DNA from: Bacteroidales bacterium
Lineage (GTDB): Bacteria; Bacteroidota; Bacteroidia; Bacteroidales; P3
Direction of reading: 5' to 3'
NCBI GenBank assembly: GCA_017507285.1
Contig: JAFWBF010000066.1
Span: forward strand, 1-9,489
DNA: 9,489 nucleotides
Shown here: positions 1 through 6,852 of the stretch, piece after piece
How positions within the stretch are numbered: position 1 is the stretch's first letter
Layout: each line of letters opens with the position of its first letter
The notes under the pieces: generated by a model
What the model saw: the letters and a program-made list of their open reading frames with translations, nothing else
What the model was told of the DNA's origin: nothing
Databases searched by the model: none
Position numbers and translations under genes: made by a program

Positions 1-318
1 GCCGTAGGTGTTGGAATAGGCTTGAAAGTAAGCCAGGTATTCGCACGACTTTTTGTATCTCCATTCGTGGAACTCAATGCCTTCGTCGAGTTGTTGTGTT
101 ATGCTTTTGGAGGGTTGGCAATAAGATGGATTGAAGGCATCATTGTTGCAAAAGGTGCAACCGCCCACGCTCTTGCTGCCGTCGCGGTTGGGGCAGGTAA
201 AGCCTGCGTCGATGGAGAGCTTTTGCACGCGGCCTCCAAAGTGTTTTTTAAAGTAGTTGGAGTAGGCGTTGTAGCGGCGTTCGTGCCCCCAAGGGAATAT
301 AGTTTCGCTATTGCTCAT
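1..318 (-). CDS. YhcC-like radical SAM protein (TIGR01212 family), N-terminal part
   Basis: This gene runs off the left edge; 106 residues are visible, starting MSNSETIFPWGHERRYNAYS. The segment SIDAGFTCPNRDGS followed by GGCTFCNN matches the N-terminus of the YhcC/TIGR01212 family of radical SAM proteins. Three cysteines, C42, C54 and C57, are spaced C-x11-C-x2-C as in E. coli YhcC and would hold the SAM-cleaving [4Fe-4S] cluster. The later YLAYFQAYSNTYG (residues 94-106) is also typical of the family. The ATG at 316-318 lies inside the end of the upstream LutA-like gene, an 11-nt overlap, so the two are probably translationally coupled. The family's substrate is not settled, although YhcC is distantly related to Elp3-type enzymes. 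The family call is confident from the sequence; the reaction is not assigned. The C-terminal half cannot be assessed. Confidence 0.9.
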   Translation of the reverse strand, partial: MSNSETIFPWGHERRYNAYSNYFKKHFGGRVQKLSIDAGFTCPNRDGSKSVGGCTFCNNDAFNPSYCQPSKSITQQLDEGIEFHEWRYKKSCEYLAYFQAYSNTYG

Positions 319-1033
319 TGCTTGCCAGTATGTCTACTATGTGTTTACACTTGATAGGCAGCTTGGCCTTGTTGATATACGACTGTAGGTGCAGTAGGCA
401 GCCCATGTCGGTGGAGGTTATGTATTCCACGCCTTTGCCTATGGCGTCTTGCACCTTGCGGCGAGCCAGCTCGGTGGATATAGGTTCGAAATTGGATGCA
501 AACTGTTCGTTGTGGCCGCAGCTCAGCAGTTCGTTGTCAAGTTTTATAAGCTCCAATCCTTCTACATTGCTTAGCAGTGTGCGTGGCTGGCTGTACAGCC
601 CCGTTTCGTTGTAGCTTGATACATCGTCGATAAAAGCCACTTTGTGTGCAAACACAGCGTTGTCTATCGACTGTATTTTCAGCACATTTACCACAAAGTC
701 GCTGAAGTCGTACAGTTTGTTTATAAATCCCGAGTAAGCGTAATGGTATCCCGAATTGTGAAACAGTTTGCCGTAGCAACGTTTCATGTATGTGGTGCAT
801 AGGCTGGAGCAGCCAACAATAAAGTCTGAATGCTCAAAATTGTCCATAAGCATCTCGCCCAGTCTTTTGGCTGTTTCTTTGTCGCCCTCGTAGTAGGCAA
901 TACGTCCGCAGCATGTTTGCTCCGGCGGATAGTCTACATCCAACTCCATATTCTTCAGTAGGTTTATGAGGTTGAAACCGGTATTGGCCGAAAACTGATC
1001 GACACAACAAGGGATGAATACACTTATTTTCAT
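308..1033 (-). CDS. Divergent LutA/HdrB-like cysteine-rich CCG-domain protein
   Basis: This 241-residue protein has the length and fold signature of the LutA/YkgE/GlpC-C-terminal/HdrB family, which contains two CCG (DUF3400-type cysteine-rich) domains that bind Fe-S clusters in quinone-linked or heterodisulfide redox enzymes. It begins MKISVFIPCCVDQF. The first motif looks intact: C9, C41-C42-G and C79 (SSLCTT). The second is eroded: the usual cysteine near residue 138 is valine (DDVSSYN), the expected CCGFGG is SCGHNE at 171-176, and only C172 and C212 (MGCLL) remain. The second cluster site therefore may not be assembled normally. The neighbours are not lutB or lutC, which normally accompany lactate-oxidising lutA, so lactate utilisation should not be assumed. 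It starts 28 nt after the DUF7935-like gene and overlaps the radical SAM gene by 11 nt. The family assignment is from motifs; its function is unknown. Confidence 0.82.
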   Translation of the reverse strand: MKISVFIPCCVDQFSANTGFNLINLLKNMELDVDYPPEQTCCGRIAYYEGDKETAKRLGEMLMDNFEHSDFIVGCSSLCTTYMKRCYGKLFHNSGYHYAYSGFINKLYDFSDFVVNVLKIQSIDNAVFAHKVAFIDDVSSYNETGLYSQPRTLLSNVEGLELIKLDNELLSCGHNEQFASNFEPISTELARRKVQDAIGKGVEYITSTDMGCLLHLQSYINKAKLPIKCKHIVDILASNEQ

Positions 1034-1061
1034 GGTTGTATGTTGTTGACAGTTTGAACTC

Positions 1062-1595
1062 TTACATGTATGTATTGCGAATTTCCTTTTTCAGGAATTC
1101 CAATGCCGAATCAACGGGGTTTTGTTTGGCTGTGTTTTCGAATATTATTCCTACAAGGTTTGAAATGTCGGTATCGGCATCCAACTTTACTGCCGACGAG
1201 TTGATTATTCCTATCATTTCTTCTTTCGCCTTCTTTATTCTGTTCCAAGCCTCGGACGATACATATATCTGTTGCGAAAGGTTGTGTTCAAACTCGTCGC
1301 GAATGTTTTTGGTCATCACTCCTTGTAGTACTTTCATATCCATACCCGGTGTGTAGCATCGTAGTATCAGGCTGTTGGGGCTTATGCGTTCGAGAAATAG
1401 GGCCAATCGTTCGTAGGCTTGAAGTCGTATGGGGTTTACCACTCTGAGTGTTTCCATTGCCTGTATCTTCTTCAGTTCCACCAACGATTTCTTTTGTTCG
1501 TTTTCAACGAAATGTTTTACGATAAAGTAAGCTACTGCTCCCATCACTCCCGATGATAGCAAGCATGCTACAATTGTCCAAATTATTGTTCCCAT
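1062..1595 (-). CDS. DUF7935-like membrane-anchored protein of Bacteroidetes
   Basis: This is a 177-residue protein with one N-terminal membrane segment at about residues 4-27 (IIWTIVACLLSSGVMGAVAYF), after which the chain becomes charged and helical. Two blocks resemble a conserved family of small Bacteroidetes proteins: PIRLQAYERLALFLERISP (about 55-73) and RDEFEHNLSQQIYVS (about 99-113). The name DUF7935 is from memory of the family's signature and should be checked. No catalytic motif is visible and the molecular role is unknown. The topology suggests an inner-membrane anchor with a cytoplasmic helical domain, because the first residues are few and the lysines follow the membrane segment. 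It is the first gene of the leftward cluster and probably carries that cluster's promoter just upstream. The ATG at 1593-1595 is placed so that the membrane segment begins immediately, which supports this start. Confidence 0.8.
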   Translation of the reverse strand: MGTIIWTIVACLLSSGVMGAVAYFIVKHFVENEQKKSLVELKKIQAMETLRVVNPIRLQAYERLALFLERISPNSLILRCYTPGMDMKVLQGVMTKNIRDEFEHNLSQQIYVSSEAWNRIKKAKEEMIGIINSSAVKLDADTDISNLVGIIFENTAKQNPVDSALEFLKKEIRNTYM

Positions 1596-1670
1596 AATGT
1601 TTGTATTATTTTATTGGTTATTATCTTTAATATTATTGCGCTAGTGCAAACCTATGCACCAAAACGCTTG

Positions 1671-1703
1671 CAAAATTACTACTTTTATCGATGTGCTACG
1701 CAA
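1671..1703 (-). promoter_or_regulatory. Possible promoter for the leftward cluster
   Basis: On the minus strand the sequence TAATTTTG (1678 to 1671) is an exact match to the Bacteroidetes -7 consensus TAnnTTTG. A TTG at 1703-1701 could serve as the -33 element, but the spacer is 22 nt, longer than the 19 nt seen in the tRNA promoter of this same window. The site would place transcription start roughly 70 nt upstream of the DUF7935-like gene. The -7 box is clear; the -33 box is weak. Confidence 0.35.
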
Positions 1704-1808
1704 TTATTGCGAAAAAATATCAACAACCAAACTTTCATTATTTTACAAGCAGAGCGTAGCTACACATTATAAACAAATTATATGCAATATGGTATAGGCC
1801 GAAATAAT

Positions 1809-1871
1809 GGTAGGGTATAAATTTGTTTACACCCTATTGTCGGCAGTTCGACGGTAGGGTATAAATCTGTT
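1809..1871 (+). repeat. Direct repeat pair with two mutually exclusive hairpins
   Basis: GGTAGGGTATAAATTTGTT at 1809-1827 recurs with one mismatch (T to C) at 1853-1871, an offset of 44 nt. Between the copies lies ACCCTA (1831-1836), complementary to the TAGGGT in each copy. Hairpin 1 pairs TAGGGT plus TAAA (1811-1821) with TTTA plus ACCCTA (1826-1836) around the loop TTTG, with one A/C mismatch. Hairpin 2 pairs ACCCTATTGTCG (1831-1842) with CGACGGTAGGGT (1849-1860) around the loop GCAGTT, 12 pairs including two T/G wobbles. The hairpins share the ACCCTA arm, so only one can form at a time. No T-run follows, so neither is a conventional terminator on the plus strand. Confidence 0.7.
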
Positions 1872-1909
1872 GATGATATAGCATGGTGGGAATGTTTTCC
1901 GGTTGTGGG

Positions 1910-1937
1910 TTGCCCATTTGATAGGTTGTTATTTTTG
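1910..1937 (+). promoter_or_regulatory. Possible rightward promoter upstream of the 22-nt array
   Basis: TATTTTTG at 1930-1937 is an exact match to the Bacteroidetes -7 consensus TAnnTTTG. A TTG at 1910-1912 could be the -33 element with a 17-nt spacer, slightly short. If used, transcription would begin about 1944 and the 22-nt array would lie in the transcript, followed by a leader of about 450 nt to the DUF6089 gene. I found no exact TAnnTTTG box closer to that gene. Another exact -7 match, TAAATTTG at 1818-1825, lies inside the first hairpin but lacks a -33 partner. Confidence 0.3.
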
Positions 1938-1981
1938 CTGCACAACGATTGGGTGAATAGGGGGTAGGCAAGGAACTGAAA

Positions 1982-2069
1982 ATTACATCGCGAGGCGGTT
2001 TTGTCTACATCACGTAGTAGCTGAATCTACATCACGATGAAAATTCATCTACATCACGATTGATTTTTT
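1982..2069. repeat. Phased array: 11-nt core every 22 nt, four units
   Basis: The core TCTACATCACG occurs exactly at 2004-2014, 2026-2036 and 2048-2058, and a degenerate fourth copy ATTACATCGCG (8 of 11 matching) sits in register at 1982-1992. The starts are exactly 22 nt apart. The 11 nt between cores differ completely: AGGCGGTTTTG, TAGTAGCTGAA, ATGAAAATTCA and ATTGATTTTTT. No further copy is visible at the in-register positions 1960 or 2070. Read on the minus strand, the core is CGTGATGTAGA. A constant half and a variable half with fixed spacing close to two helical turns suggest a multi-site protein-binding array or a family of dispersed tandem repeats. The pattern is directly seen; its function is not known. 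Confidence 0.9.
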
Positions 2070-2393
2070 CAGAGGCTATATGCTGTATAAAACCGACAAT
2101 GTGTCATGGTGCTCAATGTGCTATGGTTTAAGATGTTTGGCAATGGGTGGCAAATATGAGAGAGTATGGCATTATTCATTCAACGGCTTGTGCCGAATTT
2201 TTGTTTATGCATAGGCCAATGCAATACATCTAAAAATGATGGATTGCCGGTGGCAAATGTGTATGCAATTATTTTTTTTTATGCTGTTTTTTTCGATAAT
2301 CGAGAGGGTGGAACACAATATTGTAGGGCTTTTTTCGTAATTAGCAAAGTGTTTTCAAACCAACTAAATATATAACTAAACGGAGTAGTATAG

Positions 2394-3290
2394 GTGATAA
2401 AACAAGGTGATACATATAAACGGTTGATAGCAAGTTGTCTGTTGCTTGTTGCTGTGGTGCTTTTTGTTCCGGCCAAAGCACAGAACTTCCGCTACAATCA
2501 GTTGGAATTGGGTGTTGCAGCAGGTGGAATGACTTATATTGGCGACCTCAACAATCAGAGTATCATTGGCAGTGTAAGGCCGGGAGGTATGGTGCTACTG
2601 CGCTACAATCCAAGCAATCGTTGGACTTTGCAAATATCGGGTGGATACGGCATGGTAGAAGGCGGCAACCCCGATGCCATAAAACTGCGAAATCTTAGTT
2701 TTAGATCAAAAATAATTGAAGCATCAATACAGATACAGTTCAATTTTCTGCCTTATGGCAATAGCACGGGAGCGTTTCCGTGGACACCATATATATATGC
2801 AGGAATTGGAGTGTTTGGGTTCAACCCCAAAGCCAAATACACCGACCCCAATACTGGCGAAGTATCGTGGCACGAATTGCAACCTCTTGGTACCGAAGGG
2901 CAGGGGACTCCACTTTATCCGGAAAGGGCCAAATATTCGCTTATGGAAAAGGTAATGCCTTTTGGGTTGGGAGTAAAATGGAAGGCAACCAAATATCTGA
3001 CTTTGGGCGCCGAATATGGATTTAGAAAAACATGGACCGATTATCTTGATGATGTAAGTACCACATACGTAGGGCGAGAGCTGCTGAATAGCTATGGCGG
3101 AAAGATGGCTGCCATATTGGGCGACCGAACTGGCGAAATAATACCCGGATACGAAAACGCAATAGGTATACAACGTGGTGATGACTCTTTGTCCGATTGG
3201 TACACATTTTTTGGAATAACGGTAACGATACAAATGGATGCTATAATCTCTGCGTTGGGATTGGGTCCCAAATGCGAATCGGGATGGTAG
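2394..3290 (+). CDS. DUF6089-family outer-membrane beta-barrel protein
   Basis: This 298-residue protein has a signal peptide ending near VPAKA-Q (residues 25-30), preceded by a hydrophobic stretch LIASCLLLVAVVLF. The mature start, LELGVAAGGMTYIGDLNN (37-54), is characteristic of the DUF6089 porin-like family found next to uppS and bamA in Bacteroidetes. Alternating hydrophobic strands follow, for example WTPYIYAGIGVFGFNP and YLTLGAEYGFRKTWTDYL, and a late strand WYTFFGITVTIQM, as expected for an outer-membrane barrel. The start is GTG at 2394: a TAG stop lies directly upstream in frame, and the first in-frame ATG falls after the signal peptide. It is first in the envelope operon, 48 nt before uppS. 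A role in outer-membrane or surface-glycan biogenesis is inferred from context only; no ligand or activity is visible. Confidence 0.85.
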   Translation: MIKQGDTYKRLIASCLLLVAVVLFVPAKAQNFRYNQLELGVAAGGMTYIGDLNNQSIIGSVRPGGMVLLRYNPSNRWTLQISGGYGMVEGGNPDAIKLRNLSFRSKIIEASIQIQFNFLPYGNSTGAFPWTPYIYAGIGVFGFNPKAKYTDPNTGEVSWHELQPLGTEGQGTPLYPERAKYSLMEKVMPFGLGVKWKATKYLTLGAEYGFRKTWTDYLDDVSTTYVGRELLNSYGGKMAAILGDRTGEIIPGYENAIGIQRGDDSLSDWYTFFGITVTIQMDAIISALGLGPKCESGW

Positions 3291-3338
3291 CATTACATAA
3301 AAACAATAGTTTAGAAATATAAATAATAGTGTTATTTT

Positions 3339-4079
3339 ATGACTACACAGATAAATAAAGACAACCTGCCTAAACATATAGCCGTGATAATGGATGGCAA
3401 CGGACGATGGGCAAAACAACAAGACAAAGAACGTATATTCGGCCACCAAAATGCTATAACAGCAGTGCGTGAAACAGTGGAAGGTGCCGCCGAATTGGGA
3501 ATAGGGTACATCACATTGTATGCCTTTTCGACCGAAAATTGGAATCGTCCGCAAGCCGAAGTGCAAGGGCTTATGCAACTACTAGTGAAATGTATACGCG
3601 AAGAAACTCCAACTTTGCAAAAAAACAATATACGCCTGCAAACCATTGGCGATACCAAATCATTGCCACAAGATACTTACAACGAACTGATGATGAGTAT
3701 CGAAGAAACATCGAAAAATACAGGTACAACGCTTATACTAGCACTAAGCTATAGTTCCAGATGGGAGATAAAGGAGGCGTTGAAAGCCGTAGTGGCCGAT
3801 GCCAAAGATGGAAACATATCGGTTCAGGATATTACAGAAACTACAATGAGTAAATATTTGTGTACAAAGGATTATCCCGACCCCGATTTGCTGATACGTA
3901 CAAGCGGAGAGTATAGGATAAGCAACTTCCTGCTATGGCAGCTGGCATATACCGAACTGTATTTCACACAAAAACTATGGCCCGACTTTCGAAAACAAGA
4001 TTTGATTGACGCAATAATTGATTATCAAGGAAGGCAGCGCAGATTTGGAAAAACAGGCGAGCAAGTAGGACTGAAATAA
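3339..4079 (+). CDS. uppS: Undecaprenyl diphosphate synthase (isoprenyl transferase)
   Basis: This cytoplasmic cis-prenyltransferase extends farnesyl diphosphate with eight isopentenyl units to C55 undecaprenyl diphosphate, the precursor of the lipid carrier for peptidoglycan and other glycans. All family motifs are present in the 246 residues: HIAVIMDGNGRWAK (13-26) with catalytic D19, FSTENWNRP (63-71), and DLLIRTSGEYRISNFLLWQ (183-201) followed by ELYF (206-209), which bind diphosphate and form the dimer interface. ALSYSSRWEI (135-144) replaces the NYGGR form of proteobacterial enzymes; I take this as a lineage variant rather than a defect. The length is normal. It follows the DUF6089 gene by 48 nt and precedes bamA by 204 nt, the arrangement usual in Bacteroidetes. 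Confidence 0.97.
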   Translation: MTTQINKDNLPKHIAVIMDGNGRWAKQQDKERIFGHQNAITAVRETVEGAAELGIGYITLYAFSTENWNRPQAEVQGLMQLLVKCIREETPTLQKNNIRLQTIGDTKSLPQDTYNELMMSIEETSKNTGTTLILALSYSSRWEIKEALKAVVADAKDGNISVQDITETTMSKYLCTKDYPDPDLLIRTSGEYRISNFLLWQLAYTELYFTQKLWPDFRKQDLIDAIIDYQGRQRRFGKTGEQVGLK

Positions 4080-4126
4080 TGATAAAGAGATGTAATTTTT
4101 TTTCTGCCGATTGTGCGAAAGAAATA

Positions 4127-4163
4127 TTTGTGTAGGATTATTGAAAAATATTGCGTACATTTG
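4127..4163 (+). promoter_or_regulatory. Possible internal promoter for bamA and downstream genes
   Basis: The 204-nt gap between uppS and bamA contains TACATTTG at 4156-4163, an exact match to the Bacteroidetes -7 box TAnnTTTG. The nearest upstream TTTG (4127-4130) leaves a 25-nt spacer, clearly longer than usual, so the -33 assignment is doubtful. A start near 4170 would give bamA a leader of about 110 nt. No terminator hairpin is seen in the gap, so readthrough from uppS is also likely. No other gene fits in the gap. Confidence 0.4.
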
Positions 4164-4283
4164 CTTGTTTATTTCGATATGAAAGATAGACATTAATATA
4201 TTATAAGTCTGCTTGTTATATTGAAAAGATACGTTGCAGAAATGTTGGTATTTATTAGTAAAAGAAACAATAGAACAAAACAA

Positions 4284-6812
4284 ATGAGAATAAAACTGCT
4301 TGTTATTATAGGTATGATGTTGCTTATTGCTACTCCAAAAAAGGCTACAGCACAGCAGGTGATAAGCAATAGCGCCACATACGATATTGACTATTTGACA
4401 CCCAAAAAATATGAAATTGCCGGTATAACCATAGAGGGTGCAGAGCATTTGGAAAATAGAATGATACAATTGGTTTCCGGTCTTAAGGTGGGAGACCAAA
4501 TACTTGTACCTGGCGATAAAATATCGTCGGCTATTGACAAATTGTGGCAGCAAGGAGTGTTTGATGATGTACAGATAACAGCACCAAGAATACAAGATAA
4601 TCTTATCTTCTTGAATATAAAATTGTCGCAACGTCCACGTCTATCGAAGTTTCAATTCAAGGGAGTGAAGAAAAATGATGTAGAGAAGATACGTGAGGAA
4701 ATAAAGCTGGTGGTAGGTGATGTTGTAACAGAAAACCTTATGACTACATCGGCCAATCTGATAAAAGCCCACTATATACAAAAAGGATATCACAATGTGG
4801 AGGTTAATACAATAGTTATACCCGATACCACAAAGAAAGAACGTAGAGAAGCAATACTTGTATTTGATGTGAATAAAGGTGAGAAGGTGAAGATAAAAAC
4901 ACTTACCTTTGAGGGAAATAAAGCTCTTACATCAAATCAGTTGCAACGAGAGATGAAGAATACTCATGATGTAAATTATTGGAAGAAATTATATTTTTGG
5001 ACATCCGGATTTTGGAAAAAATCAAAGTATATCGATGCAAATTATAGAAGCGACCTTAACGATATAATAGAGAAATACAATGAATTGGGTTATCGTGATG
5101 CCAAGATAGAAGCCGATTCGGTATATACCAATGCCGATGGTTCGTTGGGTATAAAAATAAAGATATTCGAGGGTAATCGCTACTATTTCAGAAATGTTAC
5201 CTTTACAGGAAACACTGTTTATCCATCGTCGCAGTTGGCTCGGTTGATGAAAATAGAAAAAGGCGACCCTTACAACAAGAAGATGCTTGAACAAAATGTT
5301 TCGATGGAGCCTACGGGTACCGACAATATAAATTCGCTATACATGGATAACGGTTATTTGGCATTTCGTGCCATGCCAACCGAAATAGCAGTAGAAAACG
5401 ATTCGATAGATATAGAAGTGCGTATGCATGAGGGTAGCCAATATCGTGTGAATAAGGTGTTGGTAGAAGGAAATACCATTACCAACGACAAGATTATAAT
5501 GCGCGAGCTGTATACCCGTCCCGGCGACCTTTACAGCAAAGACCTCGTAATGCGTAGCCTTCGTGAATTGGCAACAATGCAGTTCTTCAAACAAGAGTCG
5601 TTGGTTCCGGATATAAAACCTAACGACAATGGAACGGTGGATATTACTTATCAAGTAGAGGAGCAATCAACAAGTCAAATTTCCTTATCCGGAGGTTGGG
5701 GTGCAGGTATGGTTATCGGAACGGTAGGATTGTCGTTCAACAACTTTTCCATTCGCAACCTTTTCAACCGCAAAGCATGGAATCCTCTTCCTTCGGGCGA
5801 TGGACAACAACTTACACTAAGTGCCCAAACTAATGGTGACCAATATTATTCTGTCAACTTGGCATTTACAGAACCTTGGCTAGGCGGTAAAAAACCTCAA
5901 GCATTGTCGTTGAATATATATCGTACATTGATAAGCAATGGGTATTATTACGATAAAAGTTCCGAAATGTACTATAGTTTGCACATGACCGGAGGTGGAG
6001 TGTCGTTGGCAAAACGCCTTACTTGGCCCGACAACTATTTTATACTATCGCAAGGTTTGGTCTTCCGCCAATATGATGTTCATAACTATACTGCATTTGT
6101 GTTTAGCGATGGAACATCAAACGATCTGAACTACAATGGAACCCTTAGCCGAAATTCGTTAGATTCGCCAATATATCCGCTTAGTGGTTCGGAGATATCG
6201 TTGATTCTTCAAATTACTCCCCCATATTCGTTGTTCAATTCAAAGGATTATGCAGGTCTTACCGATCAAGAGAAATACAAATGGTTGGAATATTATAAGA
6301 TAAACATTCGTGGTTCTTGGATGTTTAACCTAGTGGGCGACTTGGTGCTCAACACCCGATTCCGTTTCGGCCTTATGGGATACTATAATGAAGATATAGG
6401 ATTGACACCTTTCGGACGTTATTATTTAGGTGGCGATGGACTTTCTACTTGGTCGTATGATGCTAGAGATGTAGTTGCTATGCGTGGTTACAGTACCTAT
6501 GCCCTTACTCCAAAAATAGGGTCGGAATATACCGGAGCTGCGGTGTTTGACAAGTTTACACTCGAGTTGCGTCAACCTCTTACAAATTCGTCGGCAGCCA
6601 CTATATATTTGCTCGGATTCCTCGAAGCCGGTAACTCGTGGTTGAGATTGAAAGATTTTCAGCCATTCCGTATGTATACCTCCGCAGGTTTGGGCGTACG
6701 CTTGTATATGCAGATGTTTGGTTTGATAGGCGTCGATTGGGGCTACGGATTTGATGATAAGGAAAGTGGCGGTTCTCATTTCCACTTCTCTATCAACCAA
6801 TCTATTGATTAG
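4284..6812 (+). CDS. bamA: Outer-membrane protein assembly factor BamA (Omp85)
   Basis: BamA is the central subunit of the BAM complex, folding beta-barrel proteins into the outer membrane. From the ATG at 4284 the product has 842 residues with a signal peptide MRIKLLVIIGMMLLIATPKKATAQ. Upstream in-frame TTG (4221) and ATG (4242) starts would push the signal sequence inward, so 4284 is preferred. Five POTRA domains follow at about 42-117, 119-199, 201-297, 299-383 and 385-459. Each has the typical strand-helix-helix-strand pattern, with phrases such as FKGVKK, FEGNKAL, FTGNTVY and VEGNTIT. The barrel runs from about 463 to the end and contains the loop-6 signature MRGY (733-736, family VRGF/Y). 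The chain ends HFHFSINQSID without the usual terminal aromatic residue. Two Skp-like chaperone genes follow directly, consistent with a shared task. Confidence 0.97.
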   Translation: MRIKLLVIIGMMLLIATPKKATAQQVISNSATYDIDYLTPKKYEIAGITIEGAEHLENRMIQLVSGLKVGDQILVPGDKISSAIDKLWQQGVFDDVQITAPRIQDNLIFLNIKLSQRPRLSKFQFKGVKKNDVEKIREEIKLVVGDVVTENLMTTSANLIKAHYIQKGYHNVEVNTIVIPDTTKKERREAILVFDVNKGEKVKIKTLTFEGNKALTSNQLQREMKNTHDVNYWKKLYFWTSGFWKKSKYIDANYRSDLNDIIEKYNELGYRDAKIEADSVYTNADGSLGIKIKIFEGNRYYFRNVTFTGNTVYPSSQLARLMKIEKGDPYNKKMLEQNVSMEPTGTDNINSLYMDNGYLAFRAMPTEIAVENDSIDIEVRMHEGSQYRVNKVLVEGNTITNDKIIMRELYTRPGDLYSKDLVMRSLRELATMQFFKQESLVPDIKPNDNGTVDITYQVEEQSTSQISLSGGWGAGMVIGTVGLSFNNFSIRNLFNRKAWNPLPSGDGQQLTLSAQTNGDQYYSVNLAFTEPWLGGKKPQALSLNIYRTLISNGYYYDKSSEMYYSLHMTGGGVSLAKRLTWPDNYFILSQGLVFRQYDVHNYTAFVFSDGTSNDLNYNGTLSRNSLDSPIYPLSGSEISLILQITPPYSLFNSKDYAGLTDQEKYKWLEYYKINIRGSWMFNLVGDLVLNTRFRFGLMGYYNEDIGLTPFGRYYLGGDGLSTWSYDARDVVAMRGYSTYALTPKIGSEYTGAAVFDKFTLELRQPLTNSSAATIYLLGFLEAGNSWLRLKDFQPFRMYTSAGLGVRLYMQMFGLIGVDWGYGFDDKESGGSHFHFSINQSID

Positions 6813-6852
6813 TGAAATTAGAAAAAGATAATAAATAAAAGAAGGATTCGAT

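Larger units (their letters stand above)
1596..2393. other. Long non-coding region between divergent gene clusters
   Basis: No convincing gene is seen across these roughly 800 bases; short open frames on both strands lack coding character. The region contains: a minus-strand promoter candidate near 1671-1703; a small GTGCA/TGCAC hairpin at 1644-1659; two competing hairpins between 1811 and 1860; a plus-strand promoter candidate near 1910-1937; a 22-nt-period array at 1982-2069; an imperfect 13-nt direct repeat (CAATGTGTCATGG at 2097-2109 and CAATGTGCTATGG at 2114-2126); and AT-rich sequence up to the GTG start at 2394. It may hold a long 5' leader for the rightward operon, a small RNA gene, or a remnant of a repeat element. 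Confidence 0.7.

Noticed and set aside
22..614. Two plus-strand open frames at the left end
   Set aside because: They are antisense to the radical SAM and LutA-like genes and show no family motifs.
1982..2069. The 22-nt array as a CRISPR
   Set aside because: The repeat is only 11 nt and the spacers 11 nt, far below CRISPR sizes, there are only four units, and no cas gene or leader is visible.
2166..2375. 69-residue plus-strand open frame in the non-coding region
   Set aside because: No recognisable domain or conserved pattern; it lies in low-complexity AT-rich sequence and has no supporting start context.
2724..3578. 284-residue minus-strand open frame
   Set aside because: It lies antisense to the DUF6089 and uppS genes, both of which have clear family motifs; its composition is that of a shadow frame.
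4221..4283. Extended TTG start for BamA
   Set aside because: It would place 21 charged residues before the signal peptide; the ATG at 4284 gives a normal signal sequence.
3975..4631. 218-residue minus-strand open frame across the uppS-bamA gap
   Set aside because: It overlaps uppS and bamA on the opposite strand and its translation has no protein-family character.
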